Below, piece by piece: positions 25,493 through 36,064 of a stretch of 64,000 nucleotides of DNA. Within the stretch, counting starts at the first letter, position 1, and each line of letters opens with the position of its first letter. The DNA is from Rhodococcus sp. G-MC3 (GTDB taxonomy: Bacteria; Actinomycetota; Actinomycetes; Mycobacteriales; Mycobacteriaceae). The notes under the pieces were generated by a model, which had not been told where the DNA came from, ran no database searches, and saw only the letters and a program-made list of their open reading frames with translations. The position numbers were made by a program, and so were the translations under genes. The DNA lies in contig NZ_JASISW010000006.1 in the NCBI RefSeq assembly GCF_030063335.1, forward strand, positions 62,001 to 126,000, given 5' to 3'.

Positions 25493-26239
25493 ATGCTGTC
25501 ACTTGTGTTCGATGCCCATCGCTACATTCTCGACCCGCGGTTTCCGCTGGTCGAGAATCGAGGGTATCCGCCCGAGCCCTACACGATCGACGACTACGAG
25601 CGGGATACCGACGGTCTCGGAATTACCGGTGGAGCAGTCGTCAGCTCCTCGTTCCACACCACCGATCAGGCCTACCTCGTCGCAGCTCTCGAAGCACTCG
25701 GAAGTAGCTGGGTGGGCGTCGCCCAGCTCGATCCGGATTCATCCGCCGAGGACATCGTCAGCCTCGACGAGGCCGGTGTCCGGGCAATCCGTCTCAACCT
25801 CAAGCGGGGCGCAACCGACGTACAGACATTGACCGCTCAAGCCCGACAGGCGCACGAGCTCGTCGGCTGGCATGCCGAACTGTATGTCGAGGCGTCGATG
25901 TTGCTCTCTCTCGAACCGATTCTCTCGAAGCTGCCTGCGGTGAGCATCGACCACCTCGGGATGTCGTCGCAGGGGCTGTCTTATCTCTTGGACCTCGTCG
26001 ACCGTGGGGCCCGCGTCAAGGCTTCGGGTTTCGGCCGCGTCGACATGGACGTGGTCGATACGATGCGACAGATCCACGGGGTCAATCCGGCAGCACTGAT
26101 GTTCGGCACGGATCTCCCCGGCACTCGTGCCTCGCGCCGGTTTCTGGAGTCCGATATCGACCTGGTCGCCGAAGCCGTCGGCGGCGATCTCCCTGCTGTT
26201 CTCGACGGCAACGCCCGGGCTTGGTATCGGGTGAAGTAG
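25493..26239 (+). CDS. Amidohydrolase_2 family metal-dependent hydrolase/lactonase
   Basis: 248 residues, a short TIM-barrel amidohydrolase related to 2-pyrone-4,6-dicarboxylate and sugar lactonases. FDAHRYIL at the start corresponds to the usual D-x-H motif, SIDHLGM supplies the central His and FGTDLPG the late Asp. GGAG five bases before ATG sets the start; a longer frame from 25421 would overlap the opposite gene. The second His of the typical DxHxH motif is not evident, seen here as DAHRY. Substrate unknown. Confidence 0.75.
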   Translation: MLSLVFDAHRYILDPRFPLVENRGYPPEPYTIDDYERDTDGLGITGGAVVSSSFHTTDQAYLVAALEALGSSWVGVAQLDPDSSAEDIVSLDEAGVRAIRLNLKRGATDVQTLTAQARQAHELVGWHAELYVEASMLLSLEPILSKLPAVSIDHLGMSSQGLSYLLDLVDRGARVKASGFGRVDMDVVDTMRQIHGVNPAALMFGTDLPGTRASRRFLESDIDLVAEAVGGDLPAVLDGNARAWYRVK

Positions 26240-26242
26240 CGC

Positions 26243-26725
26243 TCACGCGACTACAGCTGCGGCCAGCCACACTCCGCTGGCGAGTAATGCACCGAACAGT
26301 TCGACGAGGATCGACAAGCCCGCCGCCTTGGTTGCGTGAACCGTGGATCGCCATGCCTCGGAATGGCTTTTGTGGCGCGGTAGCTCGGCGACATACGTCC
26401 CCAGGATGAAGCCGACGAAAAGGCCGACGATCGGGATGACGAAGAATCCGACGATGCCGACGAGTCCGCCGACGATCAGTGACCGAGTCGGAATGCCCGC
26501 ATCCTTCATCTTGCGGCCGGGCCAGGTGTACTTGACGATTCCGCTCGCCACCAGCAGAGCCGTCGCCACGCCGAAGGCCGTCCACGCGGCAGCGCCCCCG
26601 GTCATGAAGGCCCACAGCATAATTGCCGCGAAGATCAGGATCGTTCCGGGCAGTATCGGAACCACGACGCCGACGAGACCAACCAAAATCGCCAGGCCGA
26701 CGACTACCTCACCGGCGACGCTCAT
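26243..26725 (-). CDS. DUF456 domain membrane protein
   Basis: 160 residues, nearly all membrane helices rich in Gly, Val and Ile. The [20 protein letters not shown] start, a [21 protein letters not shown] loop and [20 protein letters not shown] with the following LGTYVAEL are typical of DUF456. No biochemical function is established. It overlaps the end of purT by four bases and is thus co-transcribed with it. Confidence 0.8.
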   Translation of the reverse strand: MSVAGEVVVGLAILVGLVGVVVPILPGTILIFAAIMLWAFMTGGAAAWTAFGVATALLVASGIVKYTWPGRKMKDAGIPTRSLIVGGLVGIVGFFVIPIVGLFVGFILGTYVAELPRHKSHSEAWRSTVHATKAAGLSILVELFGALLASGVWLAAAVVA

Positions 26726-27936
26726 TCGACAACTCTGACCTTGTACGCAGCTTCGGTGGCGCGAGCTCTTGCGGTGACGATGTCGCCCGCCGTCGACACG
26801 GCAACACCCATCCGGCGACGCACGAAGCTCTCGGGCTTTCCGAACAGTCGCAGATCGGTCTCCGGTACCGCCAGGGCATCGGCAACGCCCTCGAAGGTGA
26901 TTCCTTCGGCATCGACTCCGCCGTAGATCACCGCGGACGCGCCGGGCGAGAGAAGCGTCGTGTCCACCGGGAGCCCGAGGATCGCGCGCGCGTGGAGTTC
27001 GAACTCCGAGAACCGTTGCGTACGAAGGGTTACCAGCCCGGTATCGTGCGGACGCGGACTGACCTCCGAGAAGTAGACGTCGTCACCCTTGACGAACAAC
27101 TCGACCCCGAAGAGCCCGCGCCCACCCAGTGCGATCGTAATCTTGGTCGCGACATCCTTGGCCGCCGCGATCGCAGTGTCGGACATAGGCTGCGGTTGCC
27201 ACGATTCCACGTAGTCGCCCGATTCCTGCCGGTGGCCGATGGGATCACAGAAGTCGGTCCCCGCCGCCGATCGGATCGTGAGAAGTGTTATCTCGTAATC
27301 GAAGTCGACGAAACCCTCCACGATGACCTTGCCGAGATCGACGCGGCCGCCATTCAGCGCGTACTCCCAGGCCTGCTCGACGTCCCCCGGCCCGCGCACG
27401 ACGGACTGCCCCTTGCCCGACGACGACATCACCGGCTTGATCACCGCCGGGAAGCCGATTTCCGATAGCGCTGCCTCGACCTCGGCCAACGACTCCGCGA
27501 ACGCGTAAGGCGAGGTGGGCAGTCCGAGTTCTTCGGCCGCGAGACGCCTGATGCCTTCGCGGTTCATCGTCAGCTGAGTAGCCCGTGCCGTCGGGATGAC
27601 GACGGTGCGTCCTCTGCTCTCGACTTCGGCGAGCGCATCGGTGGCGATGGCCTCGATCTCGGGAACGACGAAGTCGGGTTGCTGCGCATCGATCAGGGCC
27701 AGCAACTGCTCGGGATCACTCATGTCGATGGTGAACGCGTGGTGGGCCACCTGATGACCGGGAGCATTGTCGTATCGGTCCACCGCGAGGACCTCGACGC
27801 CGAGGCGCTGGAACGCGATGATCACCTCTTTGCCGAGCTCACCGGCGCCGAGCAGCATCACTCGCGTCGCTCCGGATGTCAGTGGTGTGCCGATCCTTGG
27901 CTGTTCCGTCGCTGCGCTCACCCGACCATTATCCAT
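26722..27936 (-). CDS. purT: Formate-dependent phosphoribosylglycinamide formyltransferase PurT
   Basis: 404-residue ATP-grasp enzyme that formylates GAR with formate and ATP in purine synthesis. [20 protein letters not shown] at the N terminus, [30 protein letters not shown], and [14 protein letters not shown] are characteristic of PurT and its PurK relatives; PurT is favoured by the LGAGELGKE start and HDTGLVT. AGAGGGGG lies immediately before the ATG. M. tuberculosis carries purT two genes from the rhodanese-metZ pair, consistent with conserved neighbourhood. Confidence 0.92.
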   Translation of the reverse strand: MDNGRVSAATEQPRIGTPLTSGATRVMLLGAGELGKEVIIAFQRLGVEVLAVDRYDNAPGHQVAHHAFTIDMSDPEQLLALIDAQQPDFVVPEIEAIATDALAEVESRGRTVVIPTARATQLTMNREGIRRLAAEELGLPTSPYAFAESLAEVEAALSEIGFPAVIKPVMSSSGKGQSVVRGPGDVEQAWEYALNGGRVDLGKVIVEGFVDFDYEITLLTIRSAAGTDFCDPIGHRQESGDYVESWQPQPMSDTAIAAAKDVATKITIALGGRGLFGVELFVKGDDVYFSEVSPRPHDTGLVTLRTQRFSEFELHARAILGLPVDTTLLSPGASAVIYGGVDAEGITFEGVADALAVPETDLRLFGKPESFVRRRMGVAVSTAGDIVTARARATEAAYKVRVVE

Positions 27937-28022
27937 GCCCCCTCTGTTTCCCAGCCTTTCGCTAAGTTAACCTCGATTCACCTTGCCGAACGCGTTGTCG
28001 GCCTTATCGGAACGAGGAATAC

Positions 28023-29099
28023 GTGTCGAGTAGTGGTGGACCGCTCACAGGACTGCGCGTCGTCGAGTTGGCCGGAATCGGGCCGGGGCCTCATGCTGCA
28101 TTGCTGCTGGCAGATCTCGGTGCCGATGTTGTGCGAGTCCAACGGGCCGGACAGATCGCCGAGCACGACCAACAGCTTCGAAGCCGAACCCTTGTCGAGG
28201 CCAACCTCAAGGACCCCGCAGACATCGAGAAGGTTCTCGGCCTGATCGAGCGTGCCGACGTCCTCATCGAGGGCTTTCGGCCCGGGGTGACCGAACGCAT
28301 GGGGCTCGGCCCCGACGACGCCCTCGCCCGCAACCCGCGCCTCGTCTACGGCCGCATGACCGGCTGGGGCCAGGAAGGGCCGTGGGCGTCGGCTGCCGGG
28401 CACGACATCAACTACATCTCGGTCACCGGCGTCCTGCATGCGATCGGCCGCCAAGGCGAGCGACCTGTCCCTCCGTTGAACATGGTCGGCGACTTCGGCG
28501 GCGGCTCGATGTTCCTGATCTTCGGAATTCTGGCTGCACTGTTCGAGCGTCAGACCTCGGGGCAGGGCCAGGTGGTCGATGCGGCAATGGTCGACGGCAC
28601 CGCGGCGCTCTCGCACATGATCTGGGGGATGCGCGGCATCGGTGCGTGGTCCGACGAGCGCGGCGTCAATATGCTCGACACCGGCTGGCCGTGGTACGAC
28701 ACCTACGAGACATCCGACGGCAAGCACATGGCTGTCGGCGCGCTCGAACCACAGTTCTTCGCCGAGTTGATGCGCCTCCTCGAACTCGACCCGGCGGCCA
28801 CGCCCGGCCAAGGTGACGTAGCGCGGTGGCCCGAGTTGCGCGAGATCTTCACTGCCACATTCAGAACGAAGAAGCGCGACGAATGGGCCGCGATCTTCGA
28901 CGGGACCGATGCCTGCGTATCACCGATCCTCACGTTCGCCGAGGCCCCCGAGCAGGTGCATCTGAAGGAGCGCGGCACGCTGATCGAGGTCGATGGCGTG
29001 ACTCAGCACCGCCCGGCGCCCCGATTCTCGCGGACACCCAATGGAATCCCAACGGCTCCACCTTCTACCGCAGCCGACGCAGACTCCGTCTGGCGCTGA
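28023..29099 (+). CDS. CaiB/BaiF family CoA transferase, alpha-methylacyl-CoA racemase-like
   Basis: 358 residues. [29 protein letters not shown] is the N-terminal CoA-binding block, [22 protein letters not shown] holds the catalytic His and [11 protein letters not shown] the Asp that together racemise 2-methylacyl-CoA esters in AMACR/Mcr enzymes. That pair, instead of the Asp nucleophile used by CoA transferases, favours racemase activity, needed for beta-oxidation of branched chains and sterol side chains. It is transcribed towards the MocR gene. Confidence 0.87.
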   Translation: MSSSGGPLTGLRVVELAGIGPGPHAALLLADLGADVVRVQRAGQIAEHDQQLRSRTLVEANLKDPADIEKVLGLIERADVLIEGFRPGVTERMGLGPDDALARNPRLVYGRMTGWGQEGPWASAAGHDINYISVTGVLHAIGRQGERPVPPLNMVGDFGGGSMFLIFGILAALFERQTSGQGQVVDAAMVDGTAALSHMIWGMRGIGAWSDERGVNMLDTGWPWYDTYETSDGKHMAVGALEPQFFAELMRLLELDPAATPGQGDVARWPELREIFTATFRTKKRDEWAAIFDGTDACVSPILTFAEAPEQVHLKERGTLIEVDGVTQHRPAPRFSRTPNGIPTAPPSTAADADSVWR

Positions 29100-29115
29100 C
29101 GGCACGCGCTCGCGC

Positions 29116-30594
29116 TCAGAACACCAGGGCAGGCTGTCTGCTTTCGATGTTCGGCGCGAGCGCCTGGTAGGCGGCTGCGGTGGCAGCCACGGCAGTCGTC
29201 AGTTCCGCCGGCTCACGGGTGTACGGCATACGAAGGAAACGTTCGAACGCTCCCTCGATGCCGAATCTCGGCCCTGCCGCGAGAACCGCACCGAATGCGG
29301 GCACCGTCGCGGCGAGCGCACTCGACACCGGCGCGGGAATTTGCAGCCACAGCGACATTCCGCCAGTCGATCGCCGATATTGCCAGTCCGGAAGATGTTC
29401 GGCGAGAGCGGCTTCCAGCACCCCGCGGCGCTCACGTAATTGCTCACGCCTCGTGTCGAGGATCGCGTCGGCATCCTGCAGGAGAAAACCTGCAGCAAGC
29501 TGATCCATGATCGACGTACCCAGATCGTGCGCCGCACGCGAGCCGGCAAGCCGACCGATCAGCGACGGGTTGGCTCGAATCCACCCGATCCGCAGGCCAC
29601 CCCAGTAGGACTTCGACGCCGAACCGATGGTGACGATGTCCGTTCCCGACACCCGACCGAACGACGCGACCGGGGGCGGCGGTGGTGCGTCGAGCCAAAG
29701 ATCCACCATGGTCTCGTCGACGATCAGCGTCATCGACGTATCTCGCGCGATCTTTGCGAGTTCGGCGCGGCCGTCGGCAGGAAGGCACCGACCGGTGGGG
29801 TTGTGAAAATCAGGAATCATGTAGGCGACCTTCGCTGCTGTCTGCCGTGCCGCACTGCGAATGCCATCGAGGTCCCACGGTTGGCTCGAAGGGGAGATCG
29901 GGACGGGCACCGGACGGGCGCCGACTCTTTTGATCGCCTCCAACGCATTGGGATACGTCGGATGATCGATGAGAACGCGGTCGCCGGGTGAGGTCAGAGT
30001 GCCGAGTAGCAGACGCACGGCCTGCTGCGCTCCCGAGGTGACCATGATCTGGTCGGGGGTCGTAGGCAGCCCACGTTCGGTGAACCGACGAGAAATGGCC
30101 TCGCGGAGCACCGAGATCCCGATCGGCTCCATCCCGTGGTTGGAAAGATACGCCGGAAGTGCTTGCAGCGCAGAGTTGTACGCCGACAACATCGCTTCCG
30201 TCGGTGCGGCCATCGCGGCGTGGCTCATGTCCACGACCGGGCCGGTGGAATTTCGGGTCTGCACCAGAATGCCGTTGGGGCGAGCGCTGTCCGGCAGTGC
30301 GACCGTGCTCCGAGCCCCCTGCTTGCTGATCAGATAGCCCTCTTCACGAAGCACGGCGTACGACGAGGTGATGGTGGTCCGGCTCAGATCAAGCGCTGAG
30401 GACAGGTCGCGTTCGCTCGGCAGCCCCACCCCCAGCGGAATCCGGCCGTCGTGGATCAGCAGCCTGACGCCGTCTGCCAGCGCTCGGTAGGTTGGCCTCG
30501 ACGTGCGCTTGCGGCCCGAGTGGTCCTCCGATTCCGTACGCCAACGACCGAGGTCGCGTGCCAGTGACGTTGCGTTGAGCACTCGGATGGCCAT
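29116..30594 (-). CDS. MocR-type regulator: GntR helix-turn-helix fused to aminotransferase domain
   Basis: 492 residues. Residues about 30-105 form a GntR winged helix (PLGVGLPSERDLSSALDLSRTTITSSYAVLREEGYL), and the rest is a fold-type I aminotransferase domain with HNPTG and the PLP Lys in GSASKSYWGGLRIGW. Such proteins bind PLP as cofactor-sensor and control vitamin B6, GABA or other amine genes. ATG chosen with GAAGG close upstream; a GTG four codons later is also possible. Divergent from ogt with 76 bases between starts, which may hold its operator. Confidence 0.88.
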   Translation of the reverse strand: MAIRVLNATSLARDLGRWRTESEDHSGRKRTSRPTYRALADGVRLLIHDGRIPLGVGLPSERDLSSALDLSRTTITSSYAVLREEGYLISKQGARSTVALPDSARPNGILVQTRNSTGPVVDMSHAAMAAPTEAMLSAYNSALQALPAYLSNHGMEPIGISVLREAISRRFTERGLPTTPDQIMVTSGAQQAVRLLLGTLTSPGDRVLIDHPTYPNALEAIKRVGARPVPVPISPSSQPWDLDGIRSAARQTAAKVAYMIPDFHNPTGRCLPADGRAELAKIARDTSMTLIVDETMVDLWLDAPPPPPVASFGRVSGTDIVTIGSASKSYWGGLRIGWIRANPSLIGRLAGSRAAHDLGTSIMDQLAAGFLLQDADAILDTRREQLRERRGVLEAALAEHLPDWQYRRSTGGMSLWLQIPAPVSSALAATVPAFGAVLAAGPRFGIEGAFERFLRMPYTREPAELTTAVAATAAAYQALAPNIESRQPALVF

Positions 30595-30636
30595 GACCTT
30601 CAGTGTCCGCTCACTGGCATTGAGAAACAAATCCAG

Positions 30637-30664
30637 TTGAGTCGTCGGCGGACTGGTTCATACT
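30637..30664 (+). promoter_or_regulatory. Promoter for leaderless ogt transcript
   Basis: TTGAGT and CATACT are 16 bases apart and only six bases separate the -10 from the ATG of ogt, so the mRNA would begin at or next to the start codon; no Shine-Dalgarno is present, which agrees with leaderless translation common in actinobacteria. Confidence 0.5.
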
Positions 30665-30670
30665 GGGTCG

Positions 30671-31189
30671 ATGCCGTACGCATTGTTCGATACCGCTCTC
30701 GGCCGCTGCGGTCTTGCGTGGACGAGTGAGGGCGTCACCGCCGTGGGCTTGCCGGAGTCGGACGATGCCTTGGTCAGGTATCTGACGAGATTCGATGCCG
30801 TCTCCGCCGCCCCCGACGGAGTTGCCCTGGGCGCAGTCGAAGCGATCAGTGCTTTGCTCGACGGTTTCGCGGTGGATCTGTCGACCATCCCCGTCGTCCT
30901 GACCGTCTCCGTGTTCGACAGGGCGGTGTACGACGTCACCAGTTCCATCCCTCGCGGATCGACACTCACCTACGGCGCCGTCGCCACCAGATTGGGCCAA
31001 CCCGGTGCAGCTCAGGCCGTCGGCGGTGCGCTCGGGCGCAATCCGGTGCCGGTCATCGTCCCGTGCCATCGAGTGCTGGGCGCCGGACGGGAAGTGGGCG
31101 GTTTTTCGGCGCCGGGTGGGGCGTCGACCAAGCAGAAGATCCTGGCAATCGAGGGCGTCGCCGGTTTCGGGGAGCCGACACTGTTCTGA
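30671..31189 (+). CDS. ogt: Methylated-DNA--[protein]-cysteine S-methyltransferase
   Basis: 172 residues. The suicide-acceptor motif PCHRV with following GGFSAPGG is intact (VIVPCHRVLGAGREVGGFS) and is preceded by the helix-turn-helix TYGAVATRLGQPGAAQAVGGALGRNP. Removes alkyl groups from O6 of guanine. Slightly unusual N-terminal domain (LFDTALGRCGLAW) but length is normal for the family. Stands alone, divergent from the MocR gene. Confidence 0.92.
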   Translation: MPYALFDTALGRCGLAWTSEGVTAVGLPESDDALVRYLTRFDAVSAAPDGVALGAVEAISALLDGFAVDLSTIPVVLTVSVFDRAVYDVTSSIPRGSTLTYGAVATRLGQPGAAQAVGGALGRNPVPVIVPCHRVLGAGREVGGFSAPGGASTKQKILAIEGVAGFGEPTLF

Positions 31190-31332
31190 TGCCCCCGGGT
31201 TGGCATGAATGGACCATCGCAACGGTTAGACGGTTGCCAGGTGACATTCATACGCGGATTTGCGCATTCAATTGAATTTCCAATTGCAATCTTCGAGTTT
31301 AAATAACCTACGAAAAAACAACTGCGAGTATC

Positions 31333-31773
31333 TTATGCAGAAATCGGCAAGTTTCCGGCTGGTGGGTCGACAGCGGATACGACGGCCACATTTGCTCCGT
31401 GCGCCATGGTCTCGTCTTCGCGCTTTCCACCGATCGTGAAAGCCCCGGTCTCGGGTAGCCAACCCACGGATCCACGCTCGAACAAGTTGTAGCGACCGTG
31501 GCCCGTCGGCGTGGGCTTCTCGTTGCTGATGGGGTAGCCCAACGCGCCGTAGGGTCCCCCGTGGGCCAGATACCAGGCCAATATCTCACCGTGCACCTCG
31601 TGCGCACCGCCCTCGGGGAGCGCGAACACTGTCGCCTTCTGATACTCGAGCATTCCGCCCCCACTCGGGCCGAGCATGAACTCACCGAGCTGATCGCCGA
31701 TCCACGGATGTTCGTAAGCAAAGCGATCGAATTGATAACCGAATACTTCGAGACCGCTGTATGAAGTGGACAT
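31333..31773 (-). CDS. LGFP-repeat protein, small
   Basis: 146 residues with no signal peptide visible. The units GDQLGEFMLGPSGGGMLEYQKATVFA and YGALGYPISNEKPTPTGHGRYNLFERGSVGW correspond to LGFP repeats that attach corynebacterial/mycolate-bearing envelope proteins to the cell wall. GGAAAGG seven bases before the ATG sets the start. Flanking DNA (about 31240-31330 and 31775-31900) is notably A/T-rich for this genome, so the gene may have arrived by transfer or be in a regulated island. Lack of an export signal is odd for this repeat class. Confidence 0.7.
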   Translation of the reverse strand: MSTSYSGLEVFGYQFDRFAYEHPWIGDQLGEFMLGPSGGGMLEYQKATVFALPEGGAHEVHGEILAWYLAHGGPYGALGYPISNEKPTPTGHGRYNLFERGSVGWLPETGAFTIGGKREDETMAHGANVAVVSAVDPPAGNLPISA

Positions 31774-32050
31774 CGACCGACCTTTCCGTCGCTTTACCTG
31801 GCGCCTATTGTCCGCCTGAACACCAGATAAAGCACGTCGATTCCACATTAAAAATTCGTCGAAAATTTCAATTCAATCGTAAATCAAATGTCGACAGGTA
31901 TCTCTTCGTCGACGACGGATCGACGACACTGCGCCGACCGTCTGGTCCCCGTGCTGTCCAGTTTCACCAACTGGTCGGCCCCAGGGAGCCACGAGAGATC
32001 TCCCGACGGCGAAATCAGCTCGACGGGTGCGGGTGGGGTGGTTGACGAAT
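31774..32050. other. Intergenic, A/T-rich towards left part
   Basis: Contains the promoter region of the LGFP-repeat gene and the distal side of the purA terminator. Overlapping short frames on both strands (about 70-80 codons) have similar third-position bias and no recognisable domain, so none is called. Confidence 0.4.
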
Positions 32051-32089
32051 ACAAAACGGCCCCAAAGAACCGGAGGTTCCTGGGGCCGT
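32051..32089 (-). terminator. Intrinsic terminator of purA
   Basis: On the minus strand ACGGCCCCA, GGAACC, a short loop, GGTTC and TGGGGCCGT followed by TTTTG form a long interrupted stem with a T-run, 14 bases after the purA stop. Confidence 0.8.
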
Positions 32090-32102
32090 CCAAACCCACG
32101 AC

Positions 32103-33503
<1,401 letters not shown>

Positions 33504-33586
33504 TCACCCGTCATGGCGCTACGGTGGACTGACAACGCGAGCAACGCCGTGAGACACGTTCGACCCGAAAGACCATTGGGAGCACA

Positions 33587-34252
33587 GTGACACCGTTCGT
33601 CCTGCAGTGCGGAAACCCGCTGATCCCCATCTCTCTGACCGATGTGCCCCTGACAGCTGCATCGACCGTCCCCACCAACGACGAATGCGACATTCTGTTC
33701 TCGGCGATCGGCAACAGCATCGATCCCCGCATCATCGTCCTTGGTGACGACTCGTCGCTCGCCGCCGTACTGACTCGCCTGATGCGGACCGAGCGCTTGC
33801 ATTTCGAAATCGCTTTCGTTCCCGAGGCTGCCACCGCAGCCGGGCACATCTACCGACTCGGGACCGGATCGCGCGCGGCAAAGGTTGCAATGACCGGCAC
33901 AGCGACGCCGCTGCCCCTCATCCGCGACGACGCGGGCAAAGCCGTCGTCGGAAATGCCGTACTGATCGGTTCGCCCGGCGCCGAGTTGGAAGGCGAAGCG
34001 TATGTCGACGACACCAAGCTGTTCTCCGGATCGGTCGCGGGTGTCGAGGTCGTTCCCACCCCCGACATGCCAGGACTCAAAGCCCGAGTGACGGGCCGAC
34101 GCAGGTTCTTCAAAGCTCGATGGGTAGCTGGGCGGGCGATGCAACTGGGCGCGCACGCAGCCACGCTGACGCGGGACGGTGTGCCGGGCGACCGCGAGGT
34201 CAAGCGTTCGACTTTCTATCGCCACGACCGCGAGTGGTTGTTGGTTCGGTGA
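33587..34252 (+). CDS. Conserved actinobacterial hypothetical (Rv0358-type position)
   Basis: 221 residues, GTG start. Contains MTPFVLQCGNPLIPISLTD, a central GTGSRAAKVAMTGTATPLPLIRDDAG segment and a basic C-terminal part TGRRRFFKARWVAGRAMQ. No membrane helix or signal peptide. Location between divergent purA and the M50 protease, with its stop overlapping the protease GTG, matches Rv0358. The LIRDDAG and beta-rich middle recall the C-terminal domain of diacylglycerol-kinase-like proteins, but this is only a weak impression. Function unknown. Confidence 0.75.
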   Translation: MTPFVLQCGNPLIPISLTDVPLTAASTVPTNDECDILFSAIGNSIDPRIIVLGDDSSLAAVLTRLMRTERLHFEIAFVPEAATAAGHIYRLGTGSRAAKVAMTGTATPLPLIRDDAGKAVVGNAVLIGSPGAELEGEAYVDDTKLFSGSVAGVEVVPTPDMPGLKARVTGRRRFFKARWVAGRAMQLGAHAATLTRDGVPGDREVKRSTFYRHDREWLLVR

Positions 34253-35019
34253 GCATTCCTCTTCGGCGCACTCCGGTCAGGCCGAGTCCGGTCTTTCTCG
34301 GCGTCGTTGCCGTCGCGGGTGCGGGAGGCGTCATCGCGTGGACCAACCCCGTTGCCTCGAGCACTGCGCGCCTCGGCGTTTTCGTCCTGGTGTTGGCAGG
34401 CTGGATTGCGACGGTATGTCTTCACGAATTCGGTCACGCCTTCACCGCATTCAAGGCCGGCGACCGCGACGTAGAGCTCCGCGGCTATTTGACCCTGAAT
34501 CCGTTGAAGTATTCGAATCCTCTTCTGTCGGTGATACTTCCGATCATCTTCATCGCCATCGGCGGTATCGGACTTCCCGGCGGAGCCGTGTATCTGCGCA
34601 CGGACATGTTCGAACCGAAGGTGCAGCGCCGCATTTCGCTCGCGGGGCCTGCAGCGAACGCGCTCGTAGCGGTGATACTGCTGATCGTCATTCGACTGTT
34701 CGGCACAGACGGCACCCACGCGGCGTTCTGGTACGGGCTGAGCTTCCTGGCGTTTCTTCAAGTCATGGCAACGATCTTGAATCTACTGCCGGTGCCGGGT
34801 CTCGACGGCTATGCCGCACTCGAGCCGTACCTGTCCTACGACACCCGCCGATCGCTCGCGAACGTCAAGGGATACGGCATCCTGATACTCGTGGCGATAC
34901 TGTTCGTTCCACAGGTGAACAGTGCATTCTTCGGCGCGATCTACTGGATCTTCGGTCTGTCCGGTGTACCGGAAATTTTCGCCCAGTACGGGAACTACCT
35001 CATGCGGTTCTGGGCCTGA
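34249..35019 (+). CDS. M50-family zinc metalloprotease (Rv0359-like)
   Basis: 256 residues, polytopic membrane protein. The zinc motif HEFGHAF (about 62-68) sits in a membrane helix and the third ligand region is NLLPVPGLDGY (about 180-190), as in site-2-protease relatives. GTG start overlaps the upstream stop (GTGA). Probably an intramembrane protease; targets unknown. The 3' end overlaps by 25 bases the convergent HxlR gene. Confidence 0.88.
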   Translation: MSIPLRRTPVRPSPVFLGVVAVAGAGGVIAWTNPVASSTARLGVFVLVLAGWIATVCLHEFGHAFTAFKAGDRDVELRGYLTLNPLKYSNPLLSVILPIIFIAIGGIGLPGGAVYLRTDMFEPKVQRRISLAGPAANALVAVILLIVIRLFGTDGTHAAFWYGLSFLAFLQVMATILNLLPVPGLDGYAALEPYLSYDTRRSLANVKGYGILILVAILFVPQVNSAFFGAIYWIFGLSGVPEIFAQYGNYLMRFWA

Positions 35020-35492
35020 CGACTTGGCCTGACGACGAGATCTTCGGCTGTCACCGGTGAACCTCCGAGGCCGCGAACATCGGCGTGTGCCGGTTCTCCG
35101 TCCACGGTGACTTCCAGCGGGCCGCCGCCATCCTGAAGATATTTGTCACCCCACTGCATCAACCCGAGCAGCACGGGCAGCAGGTCGTTGCCCATCTCGG
35201 TCAGCAGATATTCGTATCGCGTGCGCTGGCCGGCCTCCCGATACGGCGATTTTTCGAACAATCCTGCCGTCGTCAGATCCTTCAATCTCGCGGCCGCAAC
35301 CGCCTCGGTAATCCCGACGCGTTTGGCGAAATCGTCGAACCTCGTCGTCCCGTAGAACGCCTCGCGAAGAATCAGCACAGCCGATCTCGTCCCGATGATG
35401 CCCATCGCGCGGTCGATCGAGCATCGATTCGCCGTCCATGCGGATCTGTCGGCCAGCCCGCCCTCCAAAGTCATTGCAGCCACGCCCGTCAT
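34995..35492 (-). CDS. HxlR-family winged-helix transcriptional regulator
   Basis: About 165 residues. CSIDRAMGIIGTRSAVLILREAFYGTTRFDDFAKRVGIT, then LTTAGLFEKSPYR and YEYLLTEMGNDLLPVLLGLMQWGDKY are the standard HxlR order, with a conserved Cys (about 24) just before the helix-turn-helix that often senses thiol or aldehyde stress. Start is ambiguous between ATG 35492, GTG 35483 and a further ATG. It diverges from the PPOX-type gene and may regulate it. Confidence 0.85.
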   Translation of the reverse strand: MTGVAAMTLEGGLADRSAWTANRCSIDRAMGIIGTRSAVLILREAFYGTTRFDDFAKRVGITEAVAAARLKDLTTAGLFEKSPYREAGQRTRYEYLLTEMGNDLLPVLLGLMQWGDKYLQDGGGPLEVTVDGEPAHADVRGLGGSPVTAEDLVVRPSRQAQNRMR

Positions 35493-35596
35493 CCTACTCT
35501 GGCTTTGTCGCACAGTAGCCAGGACTGCTCCACCCCGTGCGCGTTTCGATACCGCCGACTGTCACCAAACACGCACGGGTTTTGCATAATCTCTCC

Positions 35597-36064
35597 ATGG
35601 CCACCTGGAAAGAGTTCGAGATCGATGCCCCCGACATGGCGAGATCGGTCGCCGCACGATTCTCAGCGCACAAGCATCACGTACTCGCGACGATCAGGAA
35701 AGATGGCTCTCCGCGCGTCAGCGGCACCGAAATCGAGTTTCGCGACGACGGAATCCTGCGCCTCGGTTCGATGCTCGAATCGCTGAAAGCCCAAGATTTA
35801 CAACGAGACCCGCGATATGCGATCCACAGCAATCCAGGCCACCACACGATGGACGGTGGTGATGCAAAGATCTCGGGACGCGCAATCGAAATCACCGACC
35901 CCGACGCTCTCCAGAAGATTTTCGACGCTGCCCCACCTGAACTGACGCCGTACAACGCCTTCGATCTCGACATCACCGAGGTTGTGCTGACATCGATCGC
36001 CGATGATCACTTACGCATAGAGCTGTGGCGTCCTGGCGCTGCAGTGAGGACCTTCACCAAGTGA
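35597..36064 (+). CDS. Pyridoxamine 5'-phosphate oxidase-like (PPOX) flavin/F420-binding protein
   Basis: 155 residues of the split-barrel fold: HHVLATIRKDGSPRVSGTEIEF forms the first strands, then GILRLGSMLESLKAQDLQRDPRYAIHS and KISGRAIEITD. Members bind FMN or F420 and reduce diverse substrates. No catalytic residue set can be assigned by eye. Overlaps the convergent cation-efflux gene by 11 bases. Possible target of the divergent HxlR regulator. Confidence 0.78.
   Translation: MATWKEFEIDAPDMARSVAARFSAHKHHVLATIRKDGSPRVSGTEIEFRDDGILRLGSMLESLKAQDLQRDPRYAIHSNPGHHTMDGGDAKISGRAIEITDPDALQKIFDAAPPELTPYNAFDLDITEVVLTSIADDHLRIELWRPGAAVRTFTK

Noticed and set aside
28000-28025. KstR-like site GAACGCGTT upstream of the AMACR-like gene
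   Set aside because: Inner AACnnGTT is present but the outer bases are not palindromic and do not fit the consensus.
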